The notes: generated from the letters alone by a model not told the origin. A stretch of DNA of 39,318 nucleotides from Clostridiales bacterium (GCA_017515465.1 JAFWFV010000029.1:1-39318), one strand, 5' to 3'. Counted from the first letter of the stretch, positions 1 through 11,416 are shown. Numbers and translations are program-made.

Positions 1-1957
<1,957 letters not shown>

Positions 1958-1973
1958 TCAATAGAAGATCAGA

Positions 1974-4043
1974 TCATTCTCCTCCACCCTGATCTTCCGG
2001 CGGGTCGGCCGGGTCATCAGGTACCGGCGTGGGTGTCGCCGGAACGGGTGTGGGGGTAGGAGTTGCGGGAGCCGGCGTAGGCGAAGGAGTAGGTGTAGGA
2101 GTAATTACCTTGCCAGTCGATGCATCGAACTGGGCATGACTGCCGTCAGGCATCTTGGTGCCTACCTCTACCTTCTTTACATACATCTTATAGTTAGTGG
2201 TTGCGACCTGTTCCCTGCGGATCTCGTTGCCGTTGGCATCGTACCATACCTGGTAGGATACTGCCCTGATGCCGTCGTGTGCGTTCCTGACTGTAGTAGT
2301 CTGTCCGACGGGTGCGTTGGGATCTGCTACGTATTCAGTTGCTCCTGCGGGAGTCGTGGTCTGTGATTCAGCGATGAATTCGATCCTCTGTCCATCGGGG
2401 AGCTTGTGTCCGTAGATGGATACGGAAACGTTCTTGTCAGCATAATGTGCCCTTACAACGATAGGATACTCTGTATCGTTCTCGAACTTGAAGTCGATGC
2501 TGCCCCAGTCAACGGTAGCGTCGAGTCCTGCTGAAACATAACCGGAGGGCCATGCGTGTGATGAACGGTTAACAATGTGGAGGTTAGCCTTGACTGCGGC
2601 GCCGTAGACCATGGTGGATACCTGGCAGATACCGCCGCCCATGCCCTGCTCGTACTTGCCGCCCGTGATGACGGTTGCCTCCTGGAAGCCCCTGGCCTCA
2701 GTCCTCATTCCTACAACATCGTTGAATGAGAAGACTTCGCCGGGCATGAGCATCGTTCCGTCAATGTACTTGCAGGCCTGATTGATGTTGTTGTTGCGCG
2801 ATGCAGTATTGCTGGTGGTGGATGAACAGCTGGAGATCTTGCCGAAGTTCTCGGTGATGTAGGCCTCGGTCAATTCAGGCTCGATCTCTGTGCTGTCAAC
2901 CTCAACGACGCCTTCATAGATCCTGTTCTCGAGAAGGTCAGTTACGTCAGTTACTGCCTTGTCGATGTCAACGTCAAAGCCTGCTGCTTCGGGCTCTACG
3001 ATAAATACGTTGTTGTCCTTGTCAAAATCGGTGATCCTGGCATCCTGAGCAGACAGCTCGAGAGGCACCAGCACGCCGTGTACCAGATTGTTAAGTCCGT
3101 CTGTGGCACATGTGTAGGCAGTCTGATACTTTACGGGAGTATTCTTCATTGCCTGGTATGCGTTATAGCATATCTTGAGCTGTTCGAAATCCTCAGGATC
3201 CGTAGGCCTGTTGAGGGCATATGCCTCAGTCAGGATCTCATCGGTATTGACCGTGAGGGCAAGTGAGCTCAGATCCAGATCGTAGATCTGTTCCTGAACC
3301 TTAAGATCGATGTTAACGTCGAGAGGTGCAGCCTCGAGACCTGCCGTGATGGCTGCCATAGCCTCTTCCCTGGTCATTCCGCCGATATTGATGTCGTTTA
3401 CGATCGTTCCGTCGTAATACCTGTTGCCGTCAGTAAGTTCCAGGTAAGCATCCTCAGCCTTGATCTTCTGGATGGTCCCGTCGGCCATAACGACCTCGAT
3501 CCTGGGCTTAAAAACGCCGAAAGCATAGAGGATTCCGATGACAGCTGCAGATACGGCCAGTATCGATGCAACGATCGCCAGGACTCTCATGCCCTTGCCG
3601 GATGAATTCTTGCCGCCCTTGGAGGACTTGGAATGGCCCTTTTTCTTCTTTACTGTTGTGCTCTTGATATGTGTGGGACGTGCTGCAGATGATGAAGATG
3701 ACGGTTTCCTGGCAGGCCTGCTGCCTGAGGAAGGCTTCCTCTTTACTACTGCTGAACTGTTAGGTCTGCCCATGAGACTGTAATCGAAAGGCTCCTCGAC
3801 CGGGGAATTGCCGCCGCCCTGGTTCATGTCATGGTAAGGCTCCTCGGTTACTCCCGGGATGGGTCCTGCACCATATCCCTGACCGGCACCATATGCCTGG
3901 CCTGCACCTGTATTGCTGCCATAATTGGGATTGGCAGATCTGCTGAGATCAGCAGGAGTTCTCTGCGTATAGCCGGGATTGCCGACAGATCTCACTCTGG
4001 GTCTGTCATTATCAAATGATCCTCTGTTAGAACTGCTCTTCAT
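1974..4043 (-). CDS. VanW-family cell-envelope protein with PG-binding-like and G5-like domains
   Basis: A 689-residue membrane-anchored surface protein. Residues 1-145 are a low-complexity cytoplasmic region rich in Gly, Tyr, Gln, Ser and Lys. One membrane segment follows at ~150-172 (VLAIVASILAVSAAVIGILY). Outside is a YoaR/PG_binding_4-like part (YDGTIVNDINIGGMTREEA), then the VanW domain (MPGEVFSFNDVVGMRTEARG and GMGGGICQVSTMVYGAA), a G5-like segment, and a Thr-Pro-rich tail. VanW proteins are common in Clostridia and their biochemical role is unresolved; glycopeptide resistance should not be inferred. AAGGGG precedes the ATG. The gene is transcribed alone, divergent from the HAD phosphatase. 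Confidence 0.9.
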   Translation of the reverse strand: MKSSSNRGSFDNDRPRVRSVGNPGYTQRTPADLSRSANPNYGSNTGAGQAYGAGQGYGAGPIPGVTEEPYHDMNQGGGNSPVEEPFDYSLMGRPNSSAVVKRKPSSGSRPARKPSSSSSAARPTHIKSTTVKKKKGHSKSSKGGKNSSGKGMRVLAIVASILAVSAAVIGILYAFGVFKPRIEVVMADGTIQKIKAEDAYLELTDGNRYYDGTIVNDINIGGMTREEAMAAITAGLEAAPLDVNIDLKVQEQIYDLDLSSLALTVNTDEILTEAYALNRPTDPEDFEQLKICYNAYQAMKNTPVKYQTAYTCATDGLNNLVHGVLVPLELSAQDARITDFDKDNNVFIVEPEAAGFDVDIDKAVTDVTDLLENRIYEGVVEVDSTEIEPELTEAYITENFGKISSCSSTTSNTASRNNNINQACKYIDGTMLMPGEVFSFNDVVGMRTEARGFQEATVITGGKYEQGMGGGICQVSTMVYGAAVKANLHIVNRSSHAWPSGYVSAGLDATVDWGSIDFKFENDTEYPIVVRAHYADKNVSVSIYGHKLPDGQRIEFIAESQTTTPAGATEYVADPNAPVGQTTTVRNAHDGIRAVSYQVWYDANGNEIRREQVATTNYKMYVKKVEVGTKMPDGSHAQFDASTGKVITPTPTPSPTPAPATPTPTPVPATPTPVPDDPADPPEDQGGGE
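1998..2102 (-). repeat. Thr-Pro repeat-coding tail of the VanW protein
   Basis: About 35 residues dominated by Thr-Pro, Ser-Pro, Ala-Pro and Val-Pro dipeptides, followed by an acidic Asp/Glu/Gly end. Such tails are usually extended wall-spanning or glycosylated linkers. There is no LPXTG sorting signal after it. Low-complexity coding DNA of this kind can change length between strains. Confidence 0.8.
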
Positions 4044-4099
4044 ATGAACCCCTTTATCAACTTATCTTTCCCTATAATGATCCGCTTTAAAACAACAAT

Positions 4100-4128
4100 A
4101 TTATACTTCTTAAATATAGCAATAATAG
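4100..4128 (-). promoter_or_regulatory. Candidate promoter of the VanW-domain gene
   Basis: Consensus TATAAT on the minus strand (4105-4100) sits 56 bases before the start codon in an AT-rich divergent spacer. The -35 position at 17-base spacing (CTATTA) is weak. Confidence 0.4.
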
Positions 4129-4222
4129 TAAAAATTGAAAAGATTATGCCGTTTGATGTTGTGTAAAATCACATCCACGGTTAATATTATCAGCAAACAA
4201 ATTACATTTGGGAGTCACTTGA

Positions 4223-5047
4223 ATGAAATACAGATACCTGATGGCATCAGACATGGATCTCACCCTGATCATGCCCAAGAGCGACGTATCAGCGGCGAAC
4301 ATGGAGGCGATCCGGGCTTTGCAGGCTAACGGTGTGGCCTTTACCATCGCTACGGGCAGGTCCTCGTTCCTGGTCGATAAATACGCATCCATCCTGGGAA
4401 TAGATGTCCCTCTTATTACCGGCAACGGCAGCGCTTTATGGGACTCCTCCACCAGGAGCCACGTATATTCTGCCGATTTTCCCGAGGAGAAACTGAGGTC
4501 CCTTCTCAAGCTGTGCCTGGACAACGACGTAGACTGCACTTTGTACAGCACGGCAGGAGTATTCCTCACCCCCGCCAGTTCCAGACAGTGGTTCTGTGAT
4601 GACTATAATGAGGGACTCCCCGAGGAGCTTAAGGCTCCCGTCACCAGGATCGGACGCTCCTTCCTGGACGAGAAGATCCCCGAATTCAACAAGTTCCTGC
4701 TCATAAATGTATGTGACAAGATCGCAGAGGAGCTCAGGGACGACCCCGATCTGTATGTCGTTTCTTCCGGTCCCACTTTCTATGACGTAATGGTCAAGGG
4801 AGTCTCCAAGGGCAATGCCCTCCTGGACCTGGCAGATTATCTCGGTATCCCCAGGGAGAACACCTTCGCCATCGGCGACTCTGAAAACGACCTGTCCATG
4901 ATCAGATCTGCCCGCTACGGCATCGCAATGGGCAATTCAGATCCGGAAGTGCTGGAGGCTGCATCATATATCACCACCGTCTGTGAAGAGGACGGATTTG
5001 CCAAAGCCGTATTTGAATACGTTCTCCCGCTGGTAAACGGATATTAA
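4223..5047 (+). CDS. Cof-type HAD-superfamily sugar-phosphate/nucleotide phosphatase
   Basis: A 274-residue cytoplasmic hydrolase of the HAD IIB (Cof) group. Motif I is DMDLTL, with nucleophile Asp10 and acid/base Asp12. Motif II lies around TIATGRS, and motif IV is GDSENDLSMI near the C-terminus, with a C2B cap between. Family members dephosphorylate phosphosugars, PLP, FMN or similar small phosphates; the substrate cannot be read from the sequence. GGGAG lies 8 bases before the ATG. It is a single gene, convergent with pgcA and sharing the hairpin at 5051-5073. Confidence 0.9.
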   Translation: MKYRYLMASDMDLTLIMPKSDVSAANMEAIRALQANGVAFTIATGRSSFLVDKYASILGIDVPLITGNGSALWDSSTRSHVYSADFPEEKLRSLLKLCLDNDVDCTLYSTAGVFLTPASSRQWFCDDYNEGLPEELKAPVTRIGRSFLDEKIPEFNKFLLINVCDKIAEELRDDPDLYVVSSGPTFYDVMVKGVSKGNALLDLADYLGIPRENTFAIGDSENDLSMIRSARYGIAMGNSDPEVLEAASYITTVCEEDGFAKAVFEYVLPLVNGY

Positions 5048-5073
5048 AAATGGTCCGCCATTGAGGCGGACCA
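5048..5073 (-). terminator. Terminator between HAD phosphatase and pgcA
   Basis: Perfect 9-base stem TGGTCCGCC / GGCGGACCA (5051-5059, 5065-5073) with a 5-base loop. The minus-strand side is followed by TTTTTAAT, so it best serves pgcA. The plus-strand side has only a weak T-rich run (TATGTTATCT) but may work for the phosphatase. Confidence 0.8.
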
Positions 5074-5095
5074 TATGTTATCTCTTATATCCTGA

Positions 5096-6886
5096 TCAGA
5101 TGCCAAGCTTGCCCTTGACGAATGTCTCCATCTGAGATCTGACTGATGACAGTCTGTCCTCGGCGGTATTCCTGTCGGAATCGTAGATGCCGAAGTAGAT
5201 CTTGAGCTTGGGCTCCGTTCCGGAAGGTCTTGCGCATGCCCAGTCAAGTCCCTTGTCTCCGCCCAGTTCATAGAGGAGAACGTTTGACTTGGGAAGCGTG
5301 ATGGGAGACTTGGAAACGCCTGTCTCCGTGAATTCGTATCTGACTGAATTCTGGTAATCCCTGACTGCCATAACGGCAGGTCCTCCGATGAGCTTTGTTG
5401 CATCAGCCAGGTTGGATGCTGACTCCAGTTCGCTCCTCATGGATGCCATGCAGTTTCCGATATTCTCGATGCCGGCCTTGCCCTCGAGGGTGTAGCTGAC
5501 GGAATTCTCAAAACCGTAACCGTACTTCTGGTATACTCTCTCGAGCCTGTCTACCAATGTCTCGCCCATGTCAAAGGACTGTGCTGCCATTCCGCAGATG
5601 AGCATTGCAGCGACGACTGCATCCTTGTCCCTGACCTCAACACCGGACAGATATCCGTAGGATTCCTCGAATCCGAACTGGAAGTGCTTGTTTCCCTGCT
5701 CGTCATCGAGCTTGATCCTCTCACCGATGAACTTGAAGCCCGTCAATGTCTCCTGAAGTTCCACGCCGAATGCCGCGCATACGGATTTAGCGAGCTTTGT
5801 GGATACTATCGTGGTAACTGCAAATGAGTTCTCGGGAAGTGTTCCCAGCTTCTTCTTGGAATCCAGGATATAGTCGAGGAGCAGAAGTCCCATCTGGTTT
5901 CCTGTAAAGCACTTATATGTAACCTCGCCGTTGATAACTACCTTGGCAGCTACACCGATCCTGTCTGAATCGGGGTCTGTTCCGAATACGAGGGAAGCGT
6001 CTGTCTTCTTGGCAAGTTCTATTGCCATGGACAGAGCCTCGGGATTCTCAGGGTTGGGAACGCTTACTGTGGGGAAGGATCCGTCGGGCTTTTCCTGCTC
6101 TTCCACGATGTGGATGTTCTTAAAGCCTACGCGGTCCAGTATGCGTCTTACGGGCTTGTTGCCTGAACCGTGGAGAGGTGTATAAACGATGCTCATGTCC
6201 TTCTGACGGTCGATGGATGCCTGGTCGATCACAAGCTTGGAGAGCATCTCCGTATATGCTGCGTCAACCTCCGGACCGAACTTGACTACGAGGCCTGAGG
6301 AGATCGCATCAGAAAGAGACATTGTCTTGATGGTCCTGATGTCGGTAATAGCCTCGATGCTCTTGAGGATGATGTCTGCTGCCTCCGGGGGAACCTGGCC
6401 GCCGTCCTCGCCATAGACCTTGTATCCGTTGTACTTGGAAGGGTTGTGGGATGCGGTGATCATGACGCCTGCAAAGGCATTGAAATATCTGATGCTGTAG
6501 CTGCATACGGGAACGGGCCTGAGTTCGTCGGAGAGCTTGACCTTGATGCCGTATGCCGCGAGGGTTGTTGCCGTTACCTCGGCAAACTCGGGAGAGAAAT
6601 GCCTGGAATCGTAGCAGATGACAACGCCCCTGTTCATCGCCTCAGTTCCGCAGGAGATGATGTACTGGGCAAGTCCTGCAGATGCCTTGGCAACGATGTA
6701 GACGTTCATCCTGTTGGTTCCTGCACCCAGGACTCCTCTGAATCCTGCAGTACCGAACTCCAGATCCTTGTAGAACCTGTCCTCTATCTCCTTGGCATCG
6801 TCCTTGATGGCTGCGAGTTCTGCCCTCGTATCAGCGTCAAAGAAAGGGTCTTCCAACCAAAACTTATATGTGTCGATATAGCCCAT
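5096..6886 (-). CDS. pgcA: Phosphohexomutase (alpha-phosphoglucomutase/phosphomannomutase family)
   Basis: Interconverts hexose 6-phosphate and hexose 1-phosphate, feeding UDP-glucose and related precursors for wall or lipid glycosylation. It has 596 residues, matching the long PgcA type. Family motifs are in order: catalytic serine in TASHNPSKYNGYK (Ser146), the metal loop GTDPDSDR (~302-309), the sugar-binding loop GFEESYGYL (~405-413) and the phosphate-binding RPSGTEPK (553-560). The start chosen is the ATG at 6886, 5 bases after GGAGG. An in-frame ATG at 6898 lies upstream of that ribosome-binding site and would put it inside the coding region. It is divergent from glnA. Glucose versus mannose preference is not determined. 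Confidence 0.93.
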   Translation of the reverse strand: MGYIDTYKFWLEDPFFDADTRAELAAIKDDAKEIEDRFYKDLEFGTAGFRGVLGAGTNRMNVYIVAKASAGLAQYIISCGTEAMNRGVVICYDSRHFSPEFAEVTATTLAAYGIKVKLSDELRPVPVCSYSIRYFNAFAGVMITASHNPSKYNGYKVYGEDGGQVPPEAADIILKSIEAITDIRTIKTMSLSDAISSGLVVKFGPEVDAAYTEMLSKLVIDQASIDRQKDMSIVYTPLHGSGNKPVRRILDRVGFKNIHIVEEQEKPDGSFPTVSVPNPENPEALSMAIELAKKTDASLVFGTDPDSDRIGVAAKVVINGEVTYKCFTGNQMGLLLLDYILDSKKKLGTLPENSFAVTTIVSTKLAKSVCAAFGVELQETLTGFKFIGERIKLDDEQGNKHFQFGFEESYGYLSGVEVRDKDAVVAAMLICGMAAQSFDMGETLVDRLERVYQKYGYGFENSVSYTLEGKAGIENIGNCMASMRSELESASNLADATKLIGGPAVMAVRDYQNSVRYEFTETGVSKSPITLPKSNVLLYELGGDKGLDWACARPSGTEPKLKIYFGIYDSDRNTAEDRLSSVRSQMETFVKGKLGI

Positions 6887-6927
6887 ACATACCTCCATTT
6901 AATGCTGTTTTTGTTAATTACCGCAAA

Positions 6928-6956
6928 ATATTACCACATTCACTGTTCTTATTGAA
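6928..6956 (-). promoter_or_regulatory. Candidate promoter of pgcA
   Basis: TTCAAT (6956-6951) and TAATAT (6933-6928) at exactly 17-base spacing on the minus strand, 42 bases before the start. Its -35 box overlaps the -35 box of the divergent glnA promoter. Confidence 0.45.
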
Positions 6957-6979
6957 CCCGCAATACAATAAAATATTAA
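6952..6979 (+). promoter_or_regulatory. Candidate promoter of glnA
   Basis: TTGAAC (6952-6957) and TATTAA (6974-6979) at 16-base spacing, back to back with the pgcA promoter. No clear TnrA/GlnR-type operator (TGTNAN7TNACA) was seen in the spacer. Confidence 0.45.
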
Positions 6980-7025
6980 CAGGGGTTAAGCGGTCCCCTT
7001 TATGGAAAATACACGGAGGTATGGT

Positions 7026-8456
7026 ATGGGAAAATCATTAAATGACGTCCTTGAGCTCATCAGGGACAACGGCATCCGCATGGTCGATTTCAAACTGACG
7101 GATATCGACGGAAGATGGAGGCATCTGAGCATTCCCGCCGAGCGTCTCACGGAAAAGACGATGACGGCAGGAATAGGATTTGACGGATCCAATTACGGCT
7201 TTGCTCCGGTTGAGAACAGCGACATGGTATTCGTTCCGGTCCTGGATTCGGCTGTGATAGACACATTTGCCGAGATACCGACACTGTCCATGATCGGTGA
7301 CGTAAAGGTCATCTGCCTGCCGGAAAACAAGCCTTTTGACCAGTATCCCAGGAACGTTGCAGTACGGGCACTGGAATACATGAAGGAGACAGGCGTAGCC
7401 GATGAGATGATCATAGGTCCGGAATACGAGTTCTACATCTTTGATGAGATATATTTCGAGAACACTTCACAGAACCAGTCAGTAAACATCTTCTCATCAC
7501 AGGCCCACTGGGCATCGGGTGACGAATATAACAACAGCGGTTATCAGATCCAGCACGGCAAGGGCTACCACACATCGCTGCCCATGGACGTATGCAACGA
7601 CCTCAGGTCACGCATGTGCCTGACCATGGGCGAATGGGGCATCGACGTAAAGTACCACCATCCCGAGGTGGGAGGCTGCGGCCAGATGGAGATAGAGGTG
7701 GAGCTGGGAGACATGCTCAAGCTCGCAGATGACACCATGTCCGCAAAATACATAATCAAGAACGAGGCCATACGGGACGGCAGGACTGCGACTCTCATGC
7801 CCAAGCCTCTGGCAGGTGAGGCAGGCAACGGAATGCATGTCCATATGCTCCTCAGGAAAGACGGCAAGCCCGTATTCTACGACCCCGATAACTATGCACA
7901 GCTGAGCAATGAGGCTATGTGGTTCATCGGTGGTCTCCTGACCCATGCAGCTTCGCTTTGCGCAATTACAAATCCTTCGACGAATTCATACAAAAGACTG
8001 GTTCCCGGATTTGAGGCGCCCGTTACCATCGGCTATGCAATGGCCAACAGATCAGCAGTCGTCAGGATCCCCGCCTACGCCAAATCGCCTGACGTAAAGA
8101 GATTCGAGCTGAGGAACCCCGATGCAACCTGCAATCCCTATTACGCATATGCGGCAATACTGATGGCCGGACTGGACGGCATAAAGAACAGGATCGATCC
8201 CCACGAAAAGGGATGGGGTCCCTATGACTTCAACCTCTTTGATCTTTCCGACGAGGATAAGGCAAAGATAGAAGGCCTTCCTGCTTCGCTCTCCGAAGCT
8301 ATTACTGCACTGGAGAGAGATCACGACTATCTGACTGCAGGAGGAGTATTCCCCCAGAGACTCCTGGACCAGCTGGTAAAGAGGCTCAAAAAAGAGAATG
8401 AGGAGATCTCAAAGATCCCTCATCCCGTTGAATTTGCAAAGTATTACGATCTCTGA
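7026..8456 (+). CDS. glnA: Glutamine synthetase, type I
   Basis: Cytoplasmic dodecameric enzyme that makes glutamine from glutamate, ammonia and ATP. It has 476 residues. GSI signatures are present: the GFDGSNYGF latch region (~51-59), the metal/glutamate motif GPEYEFYIF (~131-139), GNGMHVHM, and the ATP and flap region NPSTNSYKRLVPGFEAP. The E. coli adenylylation site sequence NLYDLP reads NLFDLS here, so the tyrosine is replaced by Phe and covalent adenylylation is not expected. The start is ATG 7026, 6 bases after GGAGG; an in-frame ATG at 7002 lies upstream of that site. The stop codon directly abuts the stop of the convergent yfhO-like gene. Confidence 0.95.
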   Translation: MGKSLNDVLELIRDNGIRMVDFKLTDIDGRWRHLSIPAERLTEKTMTAGIGFDGSNYGFAPVENSDMVFVPVLDSAVIDTFAEIPTLSMIGDVKVICLPENKPFDQYPRNVAVRALEYMKETGVADEMIIGPEYEFYIFDEIYFENTSQNQSVNIFSSQAHWASGDEYNNSGYQIQHGKGYHTSLPMDVCNDLRSRMCLTMGEWGIDVKYHHPEVGGCGQMEIEVELGDMLKLADDTMSAKYIIKNEAIRDGRTATLMPKPLAGEAGNGMHVHMLLRKDGKPVFYDPDNYAQLSNEAMWFIGGLLTHAASLCAITNPSTNSYKRLVPGFEAPVTIGYAMANRSAVVRIPAYAKSPDVKRFELRNPDATCNPYYAYAAILMAGLDGIKNRIDPHEKGWGPYDFNLFDLSDEDKAKIEGLPASLSEAITALERDHDYLTAGGVFPQRLLDQLVKRLKKENEEISKIPHPVEFAKYYDL

Positions 8457-11381
8457 TCAGTTTTCTTCAGCAGATGATCCGGATGCCGGGACGCTCTTTG
8501 CAGCGGCCCGGTTCTTTTTTGAATCCACGATCACGAATGCCAGCATTCCCAGGATGCCGATAACGGATACCACCGCGCCGGGCTTAAATCCGGGAGCCGT
8601 GAACACCAGTTCGCACCTGTGGCTGCCCTGGGGAACGTCGAATGCTATGAACGCGTTCTGGTAGGGCCTGATCTCCTGCTCATTTCCGTCCACATAGAGC
8701 TTCCATCCGTCCTCGTAAGGAATGGTGGTGATGACTGTCTCACCTGCCCCGATATTGGCAGTAAGGTCCACATATCCGTCAGATGCCTCACTCACCGTTA
8801 CCTTGCTCTTGTCGATCTGATCGAATTGTGTATCGAACTTTTCGTAATCGAAGTATCCGAAATAAGCCTCGAGGATCTTAAGGGAGTCATCGTCGGCAGA
8901 TACGGTCACATTGATCTCGTCTCCGGCCTTATATGTTCCGATCCTGTATACCTGGGAGAAGAATGTTCCGGCAGATGTATGATCTATCCTGATGTTATCG
9001 ACGCATACATCGATCTCGCCTGTGGTCCTGGGAACGGAGAGGTTGAAATAGTACTCACCGTCAGAAGGAGCTATGGCCTTGTAATCGATCCTGATGGGGA
9101 TCTTCTTGTTTGTCCTGTAATACGTGGTCAGGTTATCCTCGTAGATATCCATTACGCTGTCTTCAGTTCCCAATGTGTCCTTGGCGGATCTGGAGGAGGT
9201 ATCGCCGGGCAGATCCTCACTATCCTCAGTGCCGTCTCCATGCTCCTTCAGATAATCAGTCATGGTGGTCAGATTCCAGTCATATGCAAAACCGTTTGTG
9301 ATAACGGGCTCTGATACGCAATCCTCACCAAGGGTCAGGAAATAATCCTCAGAGAAGAATCCGGGGAACAACGATCTGTACCAGAGGTTGCGGAATGAGA
9401 AATAATCCTTGCCTTCCGTCGCCCTCTCCAGCTGATAGAAATCAAAGTCATAGGACTTGTCTGATGCTGCAAATGCCAGAGGCAAAACATTCTGATTTGC
9501 ATAGTATTTATATCCGATGCCGTATCCGTCATCAGCGATGAATATGCCGTTGGAATAGTCTCTCATGGTAGTTACCGCACCGATGGACAGGAATGCGTCC
9601 GAATCCGGAGCGCAGTATGAATATGTCTGTGCGAAATAATTGTAGTTGACCTTGAATCCCAGCTGCTTGAGGAACCTGTGGAGGCTCTTGTTGGAACTGG
9701 AGTTAAAGAAAGTTACACCTCTGTAGCCTCCGTACATGTTCTGATGCTCGAGGATATAGTTTGACAGTGAGTAATCGGCAATGCTCTCGTCTTCGGCCCT
9801 GAATGCATTGTTCTTGACAGATACTATCTTCCTGGCCTCGGACAGTTCCTGCATGCAGGCAATGGATTCAGCAAATGATTCCACCTTGCCGTTGTAGAGG
9901 GTGAGGGCTGTCATCTCAGTGGACAGCAGAGGCTGGATATATACCACCTCAAAGCAGACCATGATACCCAGGATGAACGGTAATATCTTTGGCATGTCTG
10001 CAAAGGCCTCGGTCCAGTCATCCTTTCTCATGAAGAACAGGATGGCAAAGATGGAGATGATGAATCCGGCATTAAACAGGAATCTCTTGTCGTCAGTTAC
10101 CGCGCCTGATGCCTGTGCGATGACCAAAAGTCCCAGGAGGATGGCAAAGGCCGTGATGATCTCCCTTACTGTTACCTTCTTGAGGTTCTCGTACATCTTG
10201 AGCGCGATCACCATGAAGAGAGGAATGAATACGAAGGTCTGTCTGTGCCAGAACCAGTTGGGTTCGTCAAAGACCTGCCACGCCACATCGAACCAGTAGA
10301 CTGCCGTTGAGAGATAAACACCTGCCAGACAGAAGAGGTATACTATCTTGTCCTTAAAGCTGATTGCCTTGCTGACGAAGAAGAGAACGATGAGTGCCGT
10401 TATCAGTGTGCTGGTAAAGAGGAAAGGAAGGTTCGAAGGCATTACCTCTCCCAATTCACCGCTCAGTCCGTTGAAGATCTGGCCCAGGATATCCTTTGCA
10501 TCGTAGAGCACGAAATCACTTCCGGCCTTGCTGGTGGTGGGGTCGGCATTTCCCAGGGTATTAAGGCCAACGGGGATCAGGATGACGCACAGGATCATGG
10601 CATCGAGTACTGCCATGAGGACGAACTTGACTATCTTGACGACTGCCTTTTTGGCCTCTTTGAACTCTCCCAGATATGCCATCCTGACGACGAGATAGAT
10701 GAAAGAGTATATGCCCGCCATGTATGCGATGTAATAGTTGGACAGGAACAGGAGGAAAAGGATGATGATGATCCCGATTTTCTTTCCTTTTGCAATATAC
10801 CTCTCAACAAAGTACAGGAGCAGTGGCAGATACATGTATCCGTCCAGCCACATGATCTGGAACAGGTATGCGATGGCATAGGATGAGAATGCATATATGA
10901 CACCGAACATTATGGGGAAATATGCCTTCCTGTCCACTGCCCTCTCGGATATGAACTTGCACATGAAAGCCGAAGCAAAGCTCATCTTGAGCACCATGAG
11001 CATGAGGACGAATCCGTCTATGAATGTTACGTCGAAAAGCCCGTACAGGAGGTTAAAGGGGCTGGCCAGGTAATAGCCGAACATGGACATGTAATTGGAG
11101 CCTAATCCCTCACCGAAGGAATACATCAGGAAGGACAGAGGGTGGGATACCTCTGCTGCCCCGCCCATCCTGCCGCGGAACAGTGCCAGGGAAGGAGCGT
11201 ACTGGGCCTCGAGATCGCTTATGTTTACGGAGAAATCACCGAAGGGATACTTTCTGCATATCACCGCCAGAGCCACGTACAGGACCAGCGTGATAAAGAA
11301 AGCTATTACGGGTCTTAAGTCCGGCTTCAGTTTTCCGGAACCTGTAATGCCGGAGGTCTTAAGTGTCTTCATTTCCTGCAT
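8457..11381 (-). CDS. YfhO-family polytopic membrane protein (putative GT-C glycosyltransferase)
   Basis: A 974-residue integral membrane protein. The first half has about a dozen hydrophobic segments and an early extracytoplasmic acidic loop (SVNISDLEAQYAPSLALFRG), as expected for GT-C enzymes that use a lipid-phosphate sugar. A large extracellular region (~485-930) follows, then one C-terminal membrane segment (PGAVVSVIGILGMLAFVIV). In Bacillus, YfhO works with the glycosyltransferase CsbB to decorate lipoteichoic acid. The divergent neighbour here is a CsbB-like enzyme, which supports the same job, though the acceptor polymer is unknown. GGGAG lies about 9 bases before the ATG. No terminator separates it from glnA. 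Confidence 0.88.
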   Translation of the reverse strand: MQEMKTLKTSGITGSGKLKPDLRPVIAFFITLVLYVALAVICRKYPFGDFSVNISDLEAQYAPSLALFRGRMGGAAEVSHPLSFLMYSFGEGLGSNYMSMFGYYLASPFNLLYGLFDVTFIDGFVLMLMVLKMSFASAFMCKFISERAVDRKAYFPIMFGVIYAFSSYAIAYLFQIMWLDGYMYLPLLLYFVERYIAKGKKIGIIIILFLLFLSNYYIAYMAGIYSFIYLVVRMAYLGEFKEAKKAVVKIVKFVLMAVLDAMILCVILIPVGLNTLGNADPTTSKAGSDFVLYDAKDILGQIFNGLSGELGEVMPSNLPFLFTSTLITALIVLFFVSKAISFKDKIVYLFCLAGVYLSTAVYWFDVAWQVFDEPNWFWHRQTFVFIPLFMVIALKMYENLKKVTVREIITAFAILLGLLVIAQASGAVTDDKRFLFNAGFIISIFAILFFMRKDDWTEAFADMPKILPFILGIMVCFEVVYIQPLLSTEMTALTLYNGKVESFAESIACMQELSEARKIVSVKNNAFRAEDESIADYSLSNYILEHQNMYGGYRGVTFFNSSSNKSLHRFLKQLGFKVNYNYFAQTYSYCAPDSDAFLSIGAVTTMRDYSNGIFIADDGYGIGYKYYANQNVLPLAFAASDKSYDFDFYQLERATEGKDYFSFRNLWYRSLFPGFFSEDYFLTLGEDCVSEPVITNGFAYDWNLTTMTDYLKEHGDGTEDSEDLPGDTSSRSAKDTLGTEDSVMDIYEDNLTTYYRTNKKIPIRIDYKAIAPSDGEYYFNLSVPRTTGEIDVCVDNIRIDHTSAGTFFSQVYRIGTYKAGDEINVTVSADDDSLKILEAYFGYFDYEKFDTQFDQIDKSKVTVSEASDGYVDLTANIGAGETVITTIPYEDGWKLYVDGNEQEIRPYQNAFIAFDVPQGSHRCELVFTAPGFKPGAVVSVIGILGMLAFVIVDSKKNRAAAKSVPASGSSAEEN

Positions 11382-11416
11382 TGGATAAAACTCCCTGTCT
11401 TTGGTTTATTTTTTAG

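Noticed and set aside
1974..4043. Reading the VanW-domain protein as a vancomycin-resistance gene
   Set aside because: VanW domains are widespread in Clostridia without resistance; no vanHAX or vanRS genes are nearby.
8619..9314. 231-codon plus-strand open frame
   Set aside because: It lies wholly antisense to the YfhO-like gene, has no ribosome-binding site and reads as a Cys/Val-rich shadow.
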